From: Streptococcus sciuri
GTDB taxonomy: Bacteria > Bacillota > Bacilli > Lactobacillales > Streptococcaceae
Direction: 5' to 3'
DNA: 64,000 nt
NCBI RefSeq assembly: GCF_024814375.1
Contig: NZ_JANUXX010000005.1
Span: 62,001-126,000 of the forward strand
Shown here: piece after piece, positions 29,749 to 39,375 of the stretch
How the letters are laid out: each line of letters opens with the position of its first letter
How positions within the stretch are numbered: the stretch's first letter is position 1
Translations under genes and position numbers: made by a program
The notes under the pieces: generated by a model
What the model saw: only the letters and a program-made list of their open reading frames with translations
Told to the model about the DNA's origin: nothing
Database searches by the model: none

Positions 29749-30399
29749 ATGTCACAAGTCTTAACTCAGAGCAATCTCCTCTTTATCCTAAAGGGGTTGG
29801 GATTGACACTCTATATCTCATTTTTTGCTATTGTATTATCCACTATTTTTGGAACTATTTTAGCTGTCATGCGCAATAGTCACAACGGTCTTTTTAAACT
29901 GTTAGCTAGTATCTATATTGAATTTGTGCGTAATGTGCCAAATTTGCTATGGATTTTCATTATTTTCTTAGTCTTTCAAATGAAGTCTGTACCTGCTGGT
30001 ATCACTGCCTTTACAGTCTTTACATCAGCAGCACTTGCTGAGATTATCCGTGGGGGACTCAATGCTGTTGACCATGGACAAACTGAGGCTGGGCTTGCGC
30101 AAGGCTTTACCAACTATCAGATTTTCATCTATATCGTCTTTCCACAAGCTTTTCGCAAGATGTTGCCTGCTATCATCTCACAGTTTGTGACTGTCATCAA
30201 AGATACATCGCTCCTCTACTCTGTTATTGCAATCCAAGAGTTATTTGGAAAGAGTCAAATCTTGATGGGACGATACTTTGAAGCCAATCAAGTTTTCATC
30301 CTTTACGGTATTGTTGCCGGACTATACTTCGCTATCAATTTTACTATCTCCCTGTTTTCACGCTACTTAGCCAAACGCTGGGCACAGGCAGCAGAATAA
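29749..30399 (+). CDS. Amino-acid ABC transporter permease (216 aa)
   Basis: Second permease of the importer, same family, with EAGLAQGFTNYQIFIYIVFP near 120-140. GGAGAG before the ATG; 9 nt after the preceding gene. Last gene of the operon. Confidence 0.92.
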   Translation: MSQVLTQSNLLFILKGLGLTLYISFFAIVLSTIFGTILAVMRNSHNGLFKLLASIYIEFVRNVPNLLWIFIIFLVFQMKSVPAGITAFTVFTSAALAEIIRGGLNAVDHGQTEAGLAQGFTNYQIFIYIVFPQAFRKMLPAIISQFVTVIKDTSLLYSVIAIQELFGKSQILMGRYFEANQVFILYGIVAGLYFAINFTISLFSRYLAKRWAQAAE

Positions 30400-30418
30400 C
30401 TGATACACACTAGCTATT

Positions 30419-30453
30419 AAAAAACGAACTGCTTTTTAAACAGTTCGTTTTTT
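30419..30453. terminator. Bidirectional terminator between ABC operon and thrS
   Basis: 13-bp inverted repeat (30419-30431 / 30441-30453), loop of 9, with A- and T-runs. It serves the + ABC operon and - thrS. Confidence 0.88.
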
Positions 30454-30459
30454 AATGTC

Positions 30460-32412
30460 TTACTCGTCCTCTTTTTCAACACGAGATTTACGATCAATAT
30501 CTTCTAAAATAGTATTAACAAAGTCCTCTATAGACTGCACTTCTGTAGCTTTTGAGCCGTAACGACGAACATTGACCGTCCCTTCTGCTAACTCCTTATC
30601 TCCGACAATGAGTTGGTATGGAATTTTCTGTGTTTGACTTTGACGAATTTTATACTGCATCTTTTCATTGCGTTCATCTACATCAACACGCACGCCGTGA
30701 TCACGCAAGGCTTTTGCCACTTCCCAAGCATAATCAAGGTGAACTTCTGTTGAAATTGGTATAACCGTCACTTGATGAGGTGCTAGCCAAGTTGGGAAAG
30801 CACCTTTATAAGTTTCAATGAGAATAGCAATAAAGCGCTCCATCGTTGAAACAACTCCACGGTGAATCATGACAGGACGGTGTTCTTCACCATCTGCTCC
30901 TATGTATTTGAGATCAAAGCGCTCTGGTAGGAGGAAATCCAACTGAATAGTTGAAAGAGTTTCTTCATTACCAAGAGCTGTCTTGACTTGGATGTCTAGT
31001 TTTGGTCCATAAAAAGCCGCCTCACCTTCGGCTTCAAAGTAATCAGCACCCATATCATCAAGTGCAGCTTTAAGCATAGATTGTGCATTTTCCCACATTT
31101 CATCATTGTCATAGTATTTATGTGTATCTTTAGGATCACGATAAGACAAACGGAAACGGTAGTCTGTTAGATTGAAGTCTTTATAAACATCAATAATCAA
31201 TTGCAATGTCTTTTTGAACTCGTCGCGAATTTGCTCTGGTGCTACAAAAATGTGACCATCATTAAGTGTCATCTCACGTACACGCTGAAGTCCTGAAAGC
31301 GCACCCGATTTTTCATAACGATGCATCATACCAAGCTCTGCAATACGAATAGGCAATTCACGATAAGAACGTACATGATTTTTATAGACTTGAATATGGT
31401 GTGGACAATTCATTGGTCGAAGGACAAATTCCTCACCGTCTCCCATATCCATAGTTGGAAACATATCTTCTCTATAATGATCCCAGTGTCCAGACGTTTT
31501 ATAAAGCTCAACAGAAGCCAAAGGTGGTGTATAAACATGCTGGTAACCAGCTGCCAACTCTTTATCCGTAATATAGCGCTCTAATACACGACGAATTGTC
31601 GCACCATTTGGCAACCAGAAAGGAAGACCTTGTCCCACTTCTTTAGAAATCATAAAGAGATCCAACTCTTTTCCCAATTTTCTGTGGTCACGTTCTTTAG
31701 CTTCTTCACGCATCTTGAGATAATTTTTGAGATCTTTCTTATCAAACCAAGCTGTCCCATAAACACGTTGCATCATAGCGTTGTTACTATCTCCTCGCCA
31801 ATAAGCTCCCGCAACATTCAATAAATGAAAGACTTGAATGCGTCCAGTTGACGGAACATGTGGACCACGGCAAAGGTCTACATACTCACCTTGACGATAA
31901 ATGGTAAGTCCTCCTTCATCTTCAGAATGTTCCTCAATAAGCTCAAGTTTATAAGGATCATTCTTGAAAATCTCACGCGCTTCTGCTTTAGTGACTTCCT
32001 CACGAATGCTTGGAAAATTTTCCTTGACGATTTTTTTCATTTCTTCTTCGATACGTGCTAAATCTTCATTTGAGATTTGTCCTGCTTCGTTATCCGTATC
32101 ATAGTAAAAACCATCCTGAATAGCAGGTCCAACTCCCAAGTGAATTTCTGGAAAAAGACGACGTGCTGCTTGTGCAAAAAGATGAGCAGCTGAATGTCTC
32201 AAAAGAGCAAGTGCATCCTCATGATCTGGTGTAACAATCTCAAGACTACCATCCTCATAAATAGGGCGGGTCGTATCAATCAATTTACCGTTTAACTTCC
32301 CAGCTAAGGCTTTTTTTGCCAAGGAATTACTAATAGATTGTGCAATATCAAATGTTGTACTGCCATCATCATAATAACGCACAGCACCATCGGGAAAAGT
32401 AATGTTAATCAT
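30460..32412 (-). CDS. thrS: Threonyl-tRNA synthetase (650 aa)
   Basis: Class II synthetase. Domains: TGS (1-62), editing domain with [10 protein letters not shown] (about 73-82), catalytic core (about 240-540) with motif 2 [11 protein letters not shown] and the zinc ligand Cys in MNCPHHIQ, and an anticodon-binding domain (about 545-640). GGAG before the ATG. It may be co-transcribed with the T-box-controlled upstream gene; the 158-nt gap shows no clear terminator. Confidence 0.98.
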   Translation of the reverse strand: MINITFPDGAVRYYDDGSTTFDIAQSISNSLAKKALAGKLNGKLIDTTRPIYEDGSLEIVTPDHEDALALLRHSAAHLFAQAARRLFPEIHLGVGPAIQDGFYYDTDNEAGQISNEDLARIEEEMKKIVKENFPSIREEVTKAEAREIFKNDPYKLELIEEHSEDEGGLTIYRQGEYVDLCRGPHVPSTGRIQVFHLLNVAGAYWRGDSNNAMMQRVYGTAWFDKKDLKNYLKMREEAKERDHRKLGKELDLFMISKEVGQGLPFWLPNGATIRRVLERYITDKELAAGYQHVYTPPLASVELYKTSGHWDHYREDMFPTMDMGDGEEFVLRPMNCPHHIQVYKNHVRSYRELPIRIAELGMMHRYEKSGALSGLQRVREMTLNDGHIFVAPEQIRDEFKKTLQLIIDVYKDFNLTDYRFRLSYRDPKDTHKYYDNDEMWENAQSMLKAALDDMGADYFEAEGEAAFYGPKLDIQVKTALGNEETLSTIQLDFLLPERFDLKYIGADGEEHRPVMIHRGVVSTMERFIAILIETYKGAFPTWLAPHQVTVIPISTEVHLDYAWEVAKALRDHGVRVDVDERNEKMQYKIRQSQTQKIPYQLIVGDKELAEGTVNVRRYGSKATEVQSIEDFVNTILEDIDRKSRVEKEDE

Positions 32413-32570
32413 AAAGTGTCTCCTTTAAAGTGTTAGTTTTATATATCAAGCTATCAAAAAACGTAGTTACTCATGCTTTTACTCTATCATGTTTAGATCA
32501 AGGTTCTCAAAAGACTAGACCTACATTTTCCGCTGATAATAGTAGCGGAGGTCTTATAGCTGTTTATCCT

Positions 32571-32888
32571 CTAGGTTTCTATCTTGAGCTGTTTTTCTTT
32601 TGAGCTCAAAAAGATTTCCATCTCCTTTTGAATATCGACATCGAGGCGCTCTGAGAGAGTTATTAACCACCATATATTTTCGGCTAACTTTTGTTCTAGA
32701 TTATAGGGCGTCTCATCATAGTAACGTCCTTTGCGTGTCATGACCAGGCGATTAAGATTACCAATGTCATTACCCAAAGCAAGTAAATCTTCTTCAACCG
32801 TCCAAGGTTGACCATGATACGTCATCTCAAGCCTTTCATAAGCCTTGCGAATAGCAATTGAACGTATCAACAACTCATCTGTTAACAT
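32571..32888 (-). CDS. MazG-like protein (105 aa)
   Basis: All-alpha protein with the arrangement EEDLLALGNDIGNLNRLV near 32-49 and NLEQKLAENIWWLI near 63-76, resembling the MazG-like nucleotide pyrophosphohydrolase fold reported in streptococci. Enzymatic activity is not shown. It is the first gene after the T-box leader and lies upstream of thrS. Confidence 0.7.
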   Translation of the reverse strand: MLTDELLIRSIAIRKAYERLEMTYHGQPWTVEEDLLALGNDIGNLNRLVMTRKGRYYDETPYNLEQKLAENIWWLITLSERLDVDIQKEMEIFLSSKEKQLKIET

Positions 32889-32915
32889 ATCTGTCTGTCC
32901 TTTCTTTCCTCCAAA

Positions 32916-33130
32916 AGAAAAAGCGACACCCCAAAAGGACGTCGCAACGTGGTTCCACCTTTATTTATCTACACAAAACAATAGTTTTACATGAGACCTC
33001 TACTAGCTATAAGGCGCTACCCTATCATGTTTTCATAACAGCTTGGAAGGAGTATCAAGTAAGACTATCTGCACCCATTTCACCATCTAATGCTCGCTTT
33101 TAAGATAGTCACCTTACTTAACTTGTCTTC
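32916..33130 (-). ncRNA. T-box riboswitch leader
   Basis: On - the invariant T-box sequence GGTGGAACCACG lies at 32948-32959. It is followed by a terminator (GCGACGTCC/GGGGTGTCGC around 32923-32945 plus T-run 32916-32922). A Stem I with an AGCGAGC...GATGGTGAAA apical part lies at about 33060-33115. In the 3' side of Stem I the specifier position (GATACTCCTTCC) contains ACT (33051-33053), a threonine codon, which fits thrS downstream. Uncharged tRNA-Thr should stabilise the antiterminator. The specifier reading is manual. Confidence 0.85.
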
Positions 33131-33136
33131 TCTAAC

Positions 33137-33164
33137 ATTATATCACGAAATCAAACTTTTTCAA
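33137..33164 (-). promoter_or_regulatory. Promoter of the T-box transcript
   Basis: On - TTGAAA (33159-33164), 16-bp spacer, TATAAT (33137-33142), just upstream of Stem I. Confidence 0.75.
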
Positions 33165-33179
33165 GTCTATATAGGTATA

Positions 33180-33230
33180 TAGAAAACGGTTACTTTTTTT
33201 GTTGACATTTCCTCCTAAAAAGAATATACT
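33180..33230 (+). promoter_or_regulatory. Promoter and possible cre of the acetoin reductase-like gene
   Basis: TTGACA (33202-33207), 17-bp spacer, TATACT (33225-33230). Immediately upstream, AGAAAACGGTTACT (from 33181) matches the CcpA site consensus with one mismatch, so catabolite control is possible but unproven. Confidence 0.65.
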
Positions 33231-33298
33231 GAACGTGAAAATTGTCCTTTGTATTAGAATATTCTAATGGGATAGCGTATAAAAAAGGAGGATAGATG

Positions 33299-34063
33299 AT
33301 GACTAAAGTGGCTATTGTGACAGGAGCAGGACAAGGGATTGGTTTTGCAATTGCTAAGCGTTTACATGCAGATGGGTTTAAAGTCGGTATTTTAGATTCT
33401 AACGCTGAAACAGCACAAAAAGCTGTAAAAACTATCTCGAGTGAGGACACCATCGCTATTGTAGCAAATGTAGCAAAGCGTGATGAGGTCTTTGCTGCTT
33501 TTGATAAAGTGGTTGAAACTTTTGGAGATTTGAGCGTTGTGGTCAATAATGCTGGTGTGGCACCAACAACGCCTCTTGACACCATAACGCAAGAACAGTT
33601 CCAAGATGTCTTTAATATCAATGTTGGAGGTACTATCTGGGGAGCTCAAGCTGCACACAAACACTTTAAGGATTTGGGACATGGTGGTAAGATTATCAAT
33701 GCTACCTCCCAAGCTGGTGTCGTTGGAAATCCGAATCTCACTGTCTATGGATCATCTAAGTTTGCTATTCGAGGCATTACACAAACACTAGCACGTGATC
33801 TCGCTGATGAGGGCATCACCGTTAATGCCTATGCTCCTGGTATCGTCAAGACACCTATGATGTTTGATATTGCTCATCAAGTCGGCAAAAATGCTGGCAA
33901 AGATGACGAGTGGGGCATGCAAACTTTTGCTAAGGATATCGCCTTAAAACGTCTCTCTGATCCTGAAGATGTTGCCAATGCTGTTAGTTTTTTAGCAGGC
34001 AAAGACTCTGATTACATAACAGGACAGACACTTATCGTCGATGGGGGTATGCAATTCCACTAA
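33299..34063 (+). CDS. Acetoin/diacetyl reductase-like SDR (254 aa)
   Basis: Short-chain dehydrogenase/reductase. Cofactor motif TGAGQGIG at about 9-16, NNAG near 85, catalytic Ser and YGSSK near 150. The overall sequence resembles streptococcal acetoin (2,3-butanediol forming) reductases. Two adjacent ATGs exist; the second (33299) has better spacing to AAGGAGG. Monocistronic, with its own promoter and terminator. Confidence 0.85.
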   Translation: MTKVAIVTGAGQGIGFAIAKRLHADGFKVGILDSNAETAQKAVKTISSEDTIAIVANVAKRDEVFAAFDKVVETFGDLSVVVNNAGVAPTTPLDTITQEQFQDVFNINVGGTIWGAQAAHKHFKDLGHGGKIINATSQAGVVGNPNLTVYGSSKFAIRGITQTLARDLADEGITVNAYAPGIVKTPMMFDIAHQVGKNAGKDDEWGMQTFAKDIALKRLSDPEDVANAVSFLAGKDSDYITGQTLIVDGGMQFH

Positions 34064-34071
34064 CTAAATTC

Positions 34072-34110
34072 AAAAAAAGAGGAGGACTAGATAGTCCTCC
34101 TCTCTTTTTT
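34072..34110 (+). terminator. Terminator after the SDR gene
   Basis: 11-bp stem (34078-34088 / 34093-34103), loop AGAT, T-run to 34110. Confidence 0.88.
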
Positions 34111-34193
34111 ATGTCAACAGTTTTAGATATTATTTTCAAATATCACTAGATTAAAAATCCTTCTTTATGGTAAACTGGAAAGAAAGTAGCTAA

Positions 34194-34488
34194 ATGAAAT
34201 GAACGCTTAAAAAAGTCATCTTTAACGGATAAGTTTCGCACTGCTTTTTTGCTTTATTGACAGCGCACAGCGCTTTTGCTAGACAATGGTTAAAAACATA
34301 GATACTATCAAAACGACACTCAAAAAAATTCAGGACTCCTACGATGATATCACAAGCGTCAAAGAGACACTTGAATCCAAAGAAAATCACGACCTTGAGA
34401 CGGCCTCTATCAACTACAAAAACACCTAAACGAGATGATAAATCTACAAGAATCTCAAACAAACTATTTTAAACGCTTCAAAATTTAG
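34194..34488 (+). pseudogene. Decayed small gene with several frameshifts
   Basis: Pieces of one protein appear in different frames. ATG 34194 leads into NERLKKSSLTDKFRTAFLL if one A is removed; a frame from ATG 34286 encodes MVKNIDTIKTTLKKIQDSY and continues 47 codons to TAA; in the next frame LNEMINLQESQTNYFKRFK runs to TAG 34488. The assembled product would be a short membrane-anchored, coiled-coil protein. Family not recognised. It precedes the lipoprotein gene and probably once formed an operon with it. Confidence 0.5.
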
Positions 34489-34528
34489 AAGAGTAAACGC
34501 CATACAATCACCAATGAGGACACCTAAA

Positions 34529-35534
34529 ATGAAAAAAAATAAAAATACTTTTTCTGCTACCACTACTCATTTTATTAGTTGCTTGTGGTAAAAATGCTAA
34601 GGAATCTTTTATCAGTCATATAAAAAATGATACAACAGCTAAAAATCATGCCTATCAGATGATAACAACTATCTCTGATATAAAAACAGATGACAATACT
34701 CTCAAAAATCTTAATAACAAGTCGTTTACAACTACAGTAAATATTTCACCAAAAGGAAAAAAAGCGAGCTTTAAGGTTGATTTAACACAACTTGACTCTA
34801 AGTTGCCTAGCTATGAATTTATCGCCATCGGAGACAATCTCTATATGAATCTTGATGCCCTTGTCCAACTGCAAAATCTCAATCAAAGCTCACAAATCTC
34901 CTTTGAGAGCGAAGATTTTTCGGGTAAGTACATCAACACTTCAGACATCTCAGATAACAAATTCAAATTTAATGGCTACACCAATGTTGCAACACTCTCT
35001 TGGCTCAAAGGGCTTAGTGATAAAGATTTCAGCAATTCTAAAGACTCCACTATGCTGACATTAACTGTTAAGACGTTTTCAGACTTTTTGAAAAGCATGA
35101 TTACATCAAACAACAACTCAAACAGAGATGTTTTATCGCTAAACTCACTGCTTTCCAGCAAATCTAACATACGTATCAGCATTGATAAAGAGGGCAACAA
35201 AACGGTAACAGCCACTCTTGTCTTTACAAATAGCAAAACTCTCAATATCTCCTCACTCAATGCCAAAGTGACAATCAAAAAAACTAACTATAACGCTCCT
35301 CATACACCTGAAACAGGTTCTATTTTATCTACAACACAACTCACAAACCTTATGGAGGCGCATTACAAATATAGCCAAACACAATTTGAAGAACTGTATC
35401 AGTATGTCAAGGAAAATGCCAGTGATTTTACTAAAGATCAACTTGATACTGTTTTTGCAGAAGATAAAGCACACATGACAAATGAGCAGTTACAACGCTT
35501 TAATGAAATGATTGATCAAGCAACCTCTAATTAA
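34529..35534 (+). pseudogene. Lipoprotein gene with N-terminal frameshift
   Basis: ATG 34529 follows GAGGA by 8 nt, but its frame stops after 16 codons. Removing one A from the run of eight (34532-34539) gives MKKIKILFLLPLLILLVACG, a perfect lipoprotein signal with lipobox LVAC, continuous with the large open frame to 35534 (about 334 aa). The C-terminal portion from 34659 (291 aa) could be made only from an internal start and would lack the signal. The body is serine/asparagine/lysine-rich, with a helical tail after about 255. Function unknown. The lesion may be phase-variable or a sequencing error. Confidence 0.65.
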
Positions 35535-35539
35535 TTTTT

Positions 35540-35571
35540 AAAAAACTTCTCATTTAAATGAGAAGTTTTTT
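35540..35571. terminator. Bidirectional terminator, lipoprotein / glycosyltransferase
   Basis: Perfect palindrome of two 16-nt arms (35540-35555 / 35556-35571) with A- and T-runs on the ends, between convergent genes. Confidence 0.85.
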
Positions 35572-36892
35572 AATCTAGAAAATCTTTTATCGACATAATC
35601 ATTCGCTTAGGTACACGTTTAACTTTTTTAGAGGTGGAGCCTGTCATTTTTAAAACTTTCTTCGGTAGTTTGTAAGGTGTCTTATTCACTTTTGGACCAT
35701 TTTTTCTCATCGTCAAAGAAAGTTTTCGGTGTTTTTTATTTTCTTGGGAAATCAAGACGTCTAAGTAAAAACTATATACGGATTTGGCAAAATGTTGCGC
35801 TGAAATCTCATAAAGTTTTTTCTGATAGCGATCCTCAGTCATTTCAGGTGTATGATCAATAGCATCTAAAATACCAGCTACCAAATCTTCTTCTCTATCA
35901 TAAAGTGTCCCAAACATTTTATGATCAATGACATCATTTAGGTAAGGATTGGATTGTGCAATGATAGGACGATGACTGGCAAGACTTTCAATATAAGTCA
36001 GACCCTGCGTCTCACTGGTAGAAGCTGAGATGAAAAAATCACACGCTTTATAATAATAAGCAACTTGCTGATGAGGAATCATTCCTGTAAACACAATGGC
36101 ATGCTCTAGTCTCAAATCATGAGATAATGCCTTTAACGTATTGAGATAAGGACCGTCACCAACAACAACTAACTTGACTTTAGGATTTTGAGACAAGACA
36201 TCAGGTAAACTCTTTAAAATAGCCTGAATATTTTTTTCAGATGAAACACGAGAAAGGCTCAGTAGCATTGTTTCATCTGCTGCTATGCCGAGCTCACGAC
36301 GCAATCTCTCCCTATCTTCCTCAGTAATATCTTTTCGGACATATTCTTCGATGGGAATGCCTGTTGGAATCACACGTTTTGGAATCTTGATATGATAGTC
36401 CTCTAAAAGATTGAACACGATACGAGATGGACAAATAACACCATCAAGATCACTTAAGTAACCTCGAATGATGTATTTGACCATGCTTGGCTTTATCAAA
36501 CGTCCTTTAGCAATGTAACCTACATAGTCCTCATACTGGGTATGGTAGGTATGGACAACAGGAATATGCAAAGCACTAGCAATCCACTTCCCCAAAAAAC
36601 CAAGACTAAACTCTGTTTGTGTGTGAATAATATCAAGCCTATACGTCTTAGCGATTTTATAAGAGGAAATCAAACCGCGATAGACAACACGACGATCTGT
36701 AAAGGAGATAAATGGAACGCTAGGCAATCTTATGATAGTTGGATCTTCATAACGTTTAACTTCTGGATCTGTTGTTGTAAAAATATAGACATCATGTCCA
36801 TGTTTCTCCAGTTCTTCCTTTAGTGTCCGAATACTAGTCGCAACACCAGACACCTGTGGAAAGTAAGTATCTGTAAACAACCCTATACGCAT
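35570..36892 (-). CDS. GT4 glycosyltransferase, glycolipid synthesis (440 aa)
   Basis: Retaining glycosyltransferase of family 4. The N-terminus MRIGLFTDTYFPQVSGVA is highly characteristic of the streptococcal diacylglycerol glucosyltransferase (pneumococcal Spr0983 type), and EX7E lies in SETQGLTYIESL near 300. A basic C-terminal tail (about 390-440) suits membrane association. It probably makes monoglucosyl-diacylglycerol, the anchor for lipoteichoic acid. It lies 16 nt after the partner enzyme. Confidence 0.85.
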   Translation of the reverse strand: MRIGLFTDTYFPQVSGVATSIRTLKEELEKHGHDVYIFTTTDPEVKRYEDPTIIRLPSVPFISFTDRRVVYRGLISSYKIAKTYRLDIIHTQTEFSLGFLGKWIASALHIPVVHTYHTQYEDYVGYIAKGRLIKPSMVKYIIRGYLSDLDGVICPSRIVFNLLEDYHIKIPKRVIPTGIPIEEYVRKDITEEDRERLRRELGIAADETMLLSLSRVSSEKNIQAILKSLPDVLSQNPKVKLVVVGDGPYLNTLKALSHDLRLEHAIVFTGMIPHQQVAYYYKACDFFISASTSETQGLTYIESLASHRPIIAQSNPYLNDVIDHKMFGTLYDREEDLVAGILDAIDHTPEMTEDRYQKKLYEISAQHFAKSVYSFYLDVLISQENKKHRKLSLTMRKNGPKVNKTPYKLPKKVLKMTGSTSKKVKRVPKRMIMSIKDFLD

Positions 36893-36907
36893 ACTATCCC
36901 TCCTTAA

Positions 36908-37945
36908 TTATTTGAGGTCTGCTTGATGGCGATAAAAATCAATCCAAGTCTTAAGCAAACGCTCCTCTGAATATGTCTTTGAAATGTTTTCAGATTGTGT
37001 CTTTAGATGGTTGAGAGCTGTCGGATATGCGCGTAAATGCCTAATCGCCTCTCCCATTTTTGAGACGTCACTTGCTGGCAAGTACATCCCCTCTAAAATG
37101 ATGCGATAAAGATCTAAATCCCTTAGCATAATGGGGGCTCCACATGCCGCTGCTTCAAGGATAGTCATCGGAAAGAGTTCACTAAAACTGGGTAATAAAA
37201 ACAAATCACAAGCTCCATAGAGTTGGCGCATTTCATCAGCCTCTACAATTCCTGTAAAAGTGAGGTTGGTAGGCGGATTTTTCATAAGTTTTTTGTAAAC
37301 ATCATAACCGTCTGTCATCCCACCAAATGAAAACCCCCCCGCCCAAACAAATTGAATGTCCGAATTTGTCTTAGCAAGAGTGACGAAATCATCAATACCT
37401 TTACGTTTTTGAATTTGCCCAGCACCAAGAACAACAAAATCTTCCTCTGTCCAATCATAGCGCTTGCGCACTGCTATCCTGTCATCAGCATTAGGTCTAA
37501 ACCATTTTTCCGAATTAACAAAATTAGGAATGTAAGTAATCTTATCACGGTCAATGCCAAAAGCGACCAAATCTTCTATAAAACTGGGATTGACAACTAC
37601 TAGATGATCCATGCGATTATAAAAACTCGTCACATACTTAGCCACAATCGGTTGTACAATTTTAGGAATACGAAGACTCCCCCGCAAAGTGTTCGGTAAA
37701 AAATGGACGTAGCCAATACGACGACCAACACGCTTTTTACAGAAAGTCGATAGATAAAAAGAAATATCAATCGTATGATAATGCGTAATATCAGCCTTAA
37801 TACGTTGATTTTCTGTAAGATCAATAATATCTTTAGCATCTCGTTTCAACAAACGCATCAACTCACGATAAGCTCCTGAAACCCCCTGTCCGGGAATAGT
37901 CTCGCTTGAGCTGAGCATATTGACTTTGATTTTTTCTTTTGTCAT
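36908..37945 (-). CDS. GT4 glycosyltransferase, second glycolipid step (345 aa)
   Basis: GT4 enzyme resembling pneumococcal CpoA and S. agalactiae IagA, which add the second sugar to glucosyl-diacylglycerol. N-terminus KVNMLSSSETIPGQGVSGAY with the glycine-rich acceptor loop; EX7E motif in SELFPMTILEAAACG near 255-270. First gene of a two-gene operon. Whether the second sugar is glucose or galactose cannot be told from sequence by eye. Confidence 0.85.
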   Translation of the reverse strand: MTKEKIKVNMLSSSETIPGQGVSGAYRELMRLLKRDAKDIIDLTENQRIKADITHYHTIDISFYLSTFCKKRVGRRIGYVHFLPNTLRGSLRIPKIVQPIVAKYVTSFYNRMDHLVVVNPSFIEDLVAFGIDRDKITYIPNFVNSEKWFRPNADDRIAVRKRYDWTEEDFVVLGAGQIQKRKGIDDFVTLAKTNSDIQFVWAGGFSFGGMTDGYDVYKKLMKNPPTNLTFTGIVEADEMRQLYGACDLFLLPSFSELFPMTILEAAACGAPIMLRDLDLYRIILEGMYLPASDVSKMGEAIRHLRAYPTALNHLKTQSENISKTYSEERLLKTWIDFYRHQADLK

Positions 37946-38184
37946 AGTGTTACTATTATATCGTAAATTTCCAAATATTGTAATATCAAGATTTATAAAA
38001 CCTCATCCATGATAAAATCACAATCTACTGGACAAGGTCTTTTTTTCTTACATACCAATAATACCATACTTTTACTATCATTTCTAACACTACCAAAAAA
38101 ACTCTAGTATCTTAATACAAATAATCGTCTTCAGTAATTGTTGCAATCTCTACATGTACTTCATAAAGGTAGAAAATTTAAAGC

Positions 38185-38240
38185 GCTTAAACTAGCCAAG
38201 ATGTTTAAGGGCGCGTTTTTCTAATGCTTGCTTTTCTTAC
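38185..38240 (-). repeat. Inverted partial copy of the 39376-39522 gene end
   Basis: Read on -, this segment repeats about 47 nt of 39478-39525 with only a few mismatches, including codons for KQALEKRALKHL and the stop. Upstream homology ends in a stop codon, so it is a remnant, not a gene. Confidence 0.7.
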
Positions 38241-38264
38241 AAAAAGTTTTTTTCGAACAGCTTT

Positions 38265-38329
38265 TTTGTGCTATAATGGCAGTGGATAGTTTTGGTGTGC
38301 CACTGATTTTTCAGTGGCTTTTTTTGCTT
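38265..38329 (+). ncRNA. Putative short RNA with extended -10 promoter and terminator
   Basis: TGCTATAAT (TATAAT at 38271-38276) is followed about 25 nt later by a hairpin GCCACTGA/TCAGTGGC (38299-38306 / 38311-38318) and seven T. The transcript would be only about 40-45 nt. The layout copies the + promoters of the toxin cassettes at 40.2, 42.1, 61.8 and 62.6 kb. Confidence 0.5.
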
Positions 38330-38330
38330 T

Positions 38331-38470
38331 ACTGGAGCAAAAAGGGTTGATTATAAAACTCAGTATAACTATTCACATCACACAAACGCCCACGAGGATT
38401 GTCTGCTCTTAGCGCATCTCTTTTCTTCATGATCCTGTGCCAATAAAGCCACTCACTCAAAAAACCTTGG
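38331..38470 (-). other. Open reading frame without a convincing start
   Basis: A - frame open from about 38479 to TAA at 38331-38333 encodes EWLYWHRIMKKRDALRAD and continues protein-like for 33 residues after ATG (about 38431). No ribosome-binding site is clear. It could be the C-terminal remnant of a phage gene. Confidence 0.25.
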
Positions 38471-38588
38471 CTTCTTTCTTATAGATTAAGCTATTTATCT
38501 CATCAGGTCAAGTGGTAAATAGCTTTTTTCACGCTTAGTCTCCAAAAAGTCTGACAAAGTCTGACTAATATCTAAAAGTCTTATTAAT

Positions 38589-38990
38589 CTACTCTAAAGC
38601 ACCTTGCTCCTCTTCTTCTAGCTGTTCTTCTAATTGCTCTATAACGGCTTTTAGGACGGTTTTTTGACGTTTAGGGTGTAGTTGTCCCACCTTGTCATTA
38701 ATCGCCTTTAAAGTGGCGTTTTGGGTAACTGTGAGGGAAGTGTCGCCATCTCGTGCGCCCATCTGATTCCCCTCAATCTGAGAAATAAGAAATTCAAAAT
38801 CAACATTCATAGCATGAGCTATATTTTGTATCGTTTCTAAAGAGGGAGAAATAGGCCTTTTAGTGGCTGGGTTTTCCCCTTTTTCTAACATGGAAATATA
38901 AGCCTTGCTCAAGTTAGCTAACTTAGCAAACTTTCCCATTGACAATCGCTGGGAAGTCCGATAATCTTTTACAATTTTCCCTAATTTCAT
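38589..38990 (-). CDS. XRE-family transcriptional regulator (133 aa)
   Basis: N-terminal helix-turn-helix (about 3-62: LSMGKFAKLANLSKAYISML) and a C-terminal region ending in an acidic Glu/Gln-rich stretch. Typical of small phage or island regulators. It is divergent from the + small-peptide genes and lies at the lysis-gene end of the prophage, near the probable attachment site, not next to an integrase. Confidence 0.85.
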   Translation of the reverse strand: MKLGKIVKDYRTSQRLSMGKFAKLANLSKAYISMLEKGENPATKRPISPSLETIQNIAHAMNVDFEFLISQIEGNQMGARDGDTSLTVTQNATLKAINDKVGQLHPKRQKTVLKAVIEQLEEQLEEEEQGALE

Positions 38991-39069
38991 GACCTTCTCC
39001 TGTGTTTTAGAGTTTAATTTATTTTACCAAAAAAAGGTAAAAAAACCAAGATTTTTTGCAAAAAAGCAC

Positions 39070-39128
39070 TTGATAAATATTGTTTAATATGTTAAACTAT
39101 AGAATGTAAGGTTGCTAAAGACCTTACA
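39070..39128 (+). promoter_or_regulatory. Promoter and leader hairpin of the small-peptide operon
   Basis: TTGATA (39070-39075), 17-bp spacer, TAAACT (39093-39098). The leader begins with a GTAAGGT/ACCTTAC hairpin (39107-39128). Divergent from the XRE gene, so it may be its target. Confidence 0.6.
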
Positions 39129-39152
39129 AATAAGTACGGAGGTAAATGTGAT

Positions 39153-39299
39153 ATGCTAGAAAAGGTTATCGTGATTGTTTTAGTCATCAGTTACCTGTTC
39201 GATAAGCAAGTCCAAAGACGAGTTAGGCGAGCAGAGATAGAAAAGCTAAAACAAGAAACAAAAAAGCTAGCTCTTGACATCAAGAAAGCTAGCAAGTAA
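39153..39299 (+). CDS. Small membrane/coiled-coil protein (48 aa)
   Basis: ATG 39153 follows GGAGG by about 9 nt. The 48-residue product has one N-terminal transmembrane helix (VIVIVLVISYLF) and a basic heptad-like tail (EIEKLKQETKKL). Same size and plan as the next gene. Function unknown; typical of prophage accessory peptides. Confidence 0.6.
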   Translation: MLEKVIVIVLVISYLFDKQVQRRVRRAEIEKLKQETKKLALDIKKASK

Positions 39300-39375
39300 C
39301 ACATCTTAAGTGGAGGCTGGAGCGAAAAGCTCCAAGCTGATACTTATGCAAGTAGTATATCACAAAAGAAAGATA

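Larger units (their letters stand above)
37946..38588. other. Chromosome-prophage junction region, 643 bp without an assignable gene
   Basis: Spacer between the glycosyltransferase operon and the prophage regulator. It contains an inverted partial copy of a phage small gene (about 38185-38240), a short RNA locus (38265-38325), a second + terminator-like hairpin (38488-38529) and an open - frame without a good start. The attachment site is probably here, but I could not identify it without the other end. Confidence 0.5.

Noticed and set aside
34659..35534. Intact 291-aa cytoplasmic protein starting at ATG 34659
   Set aside because: No ribosome-binding site at this ATG, and the upstream codons in the same frame form a perfect lipoprotein signal; a frameshifted lipoprotein gene explains the data better.
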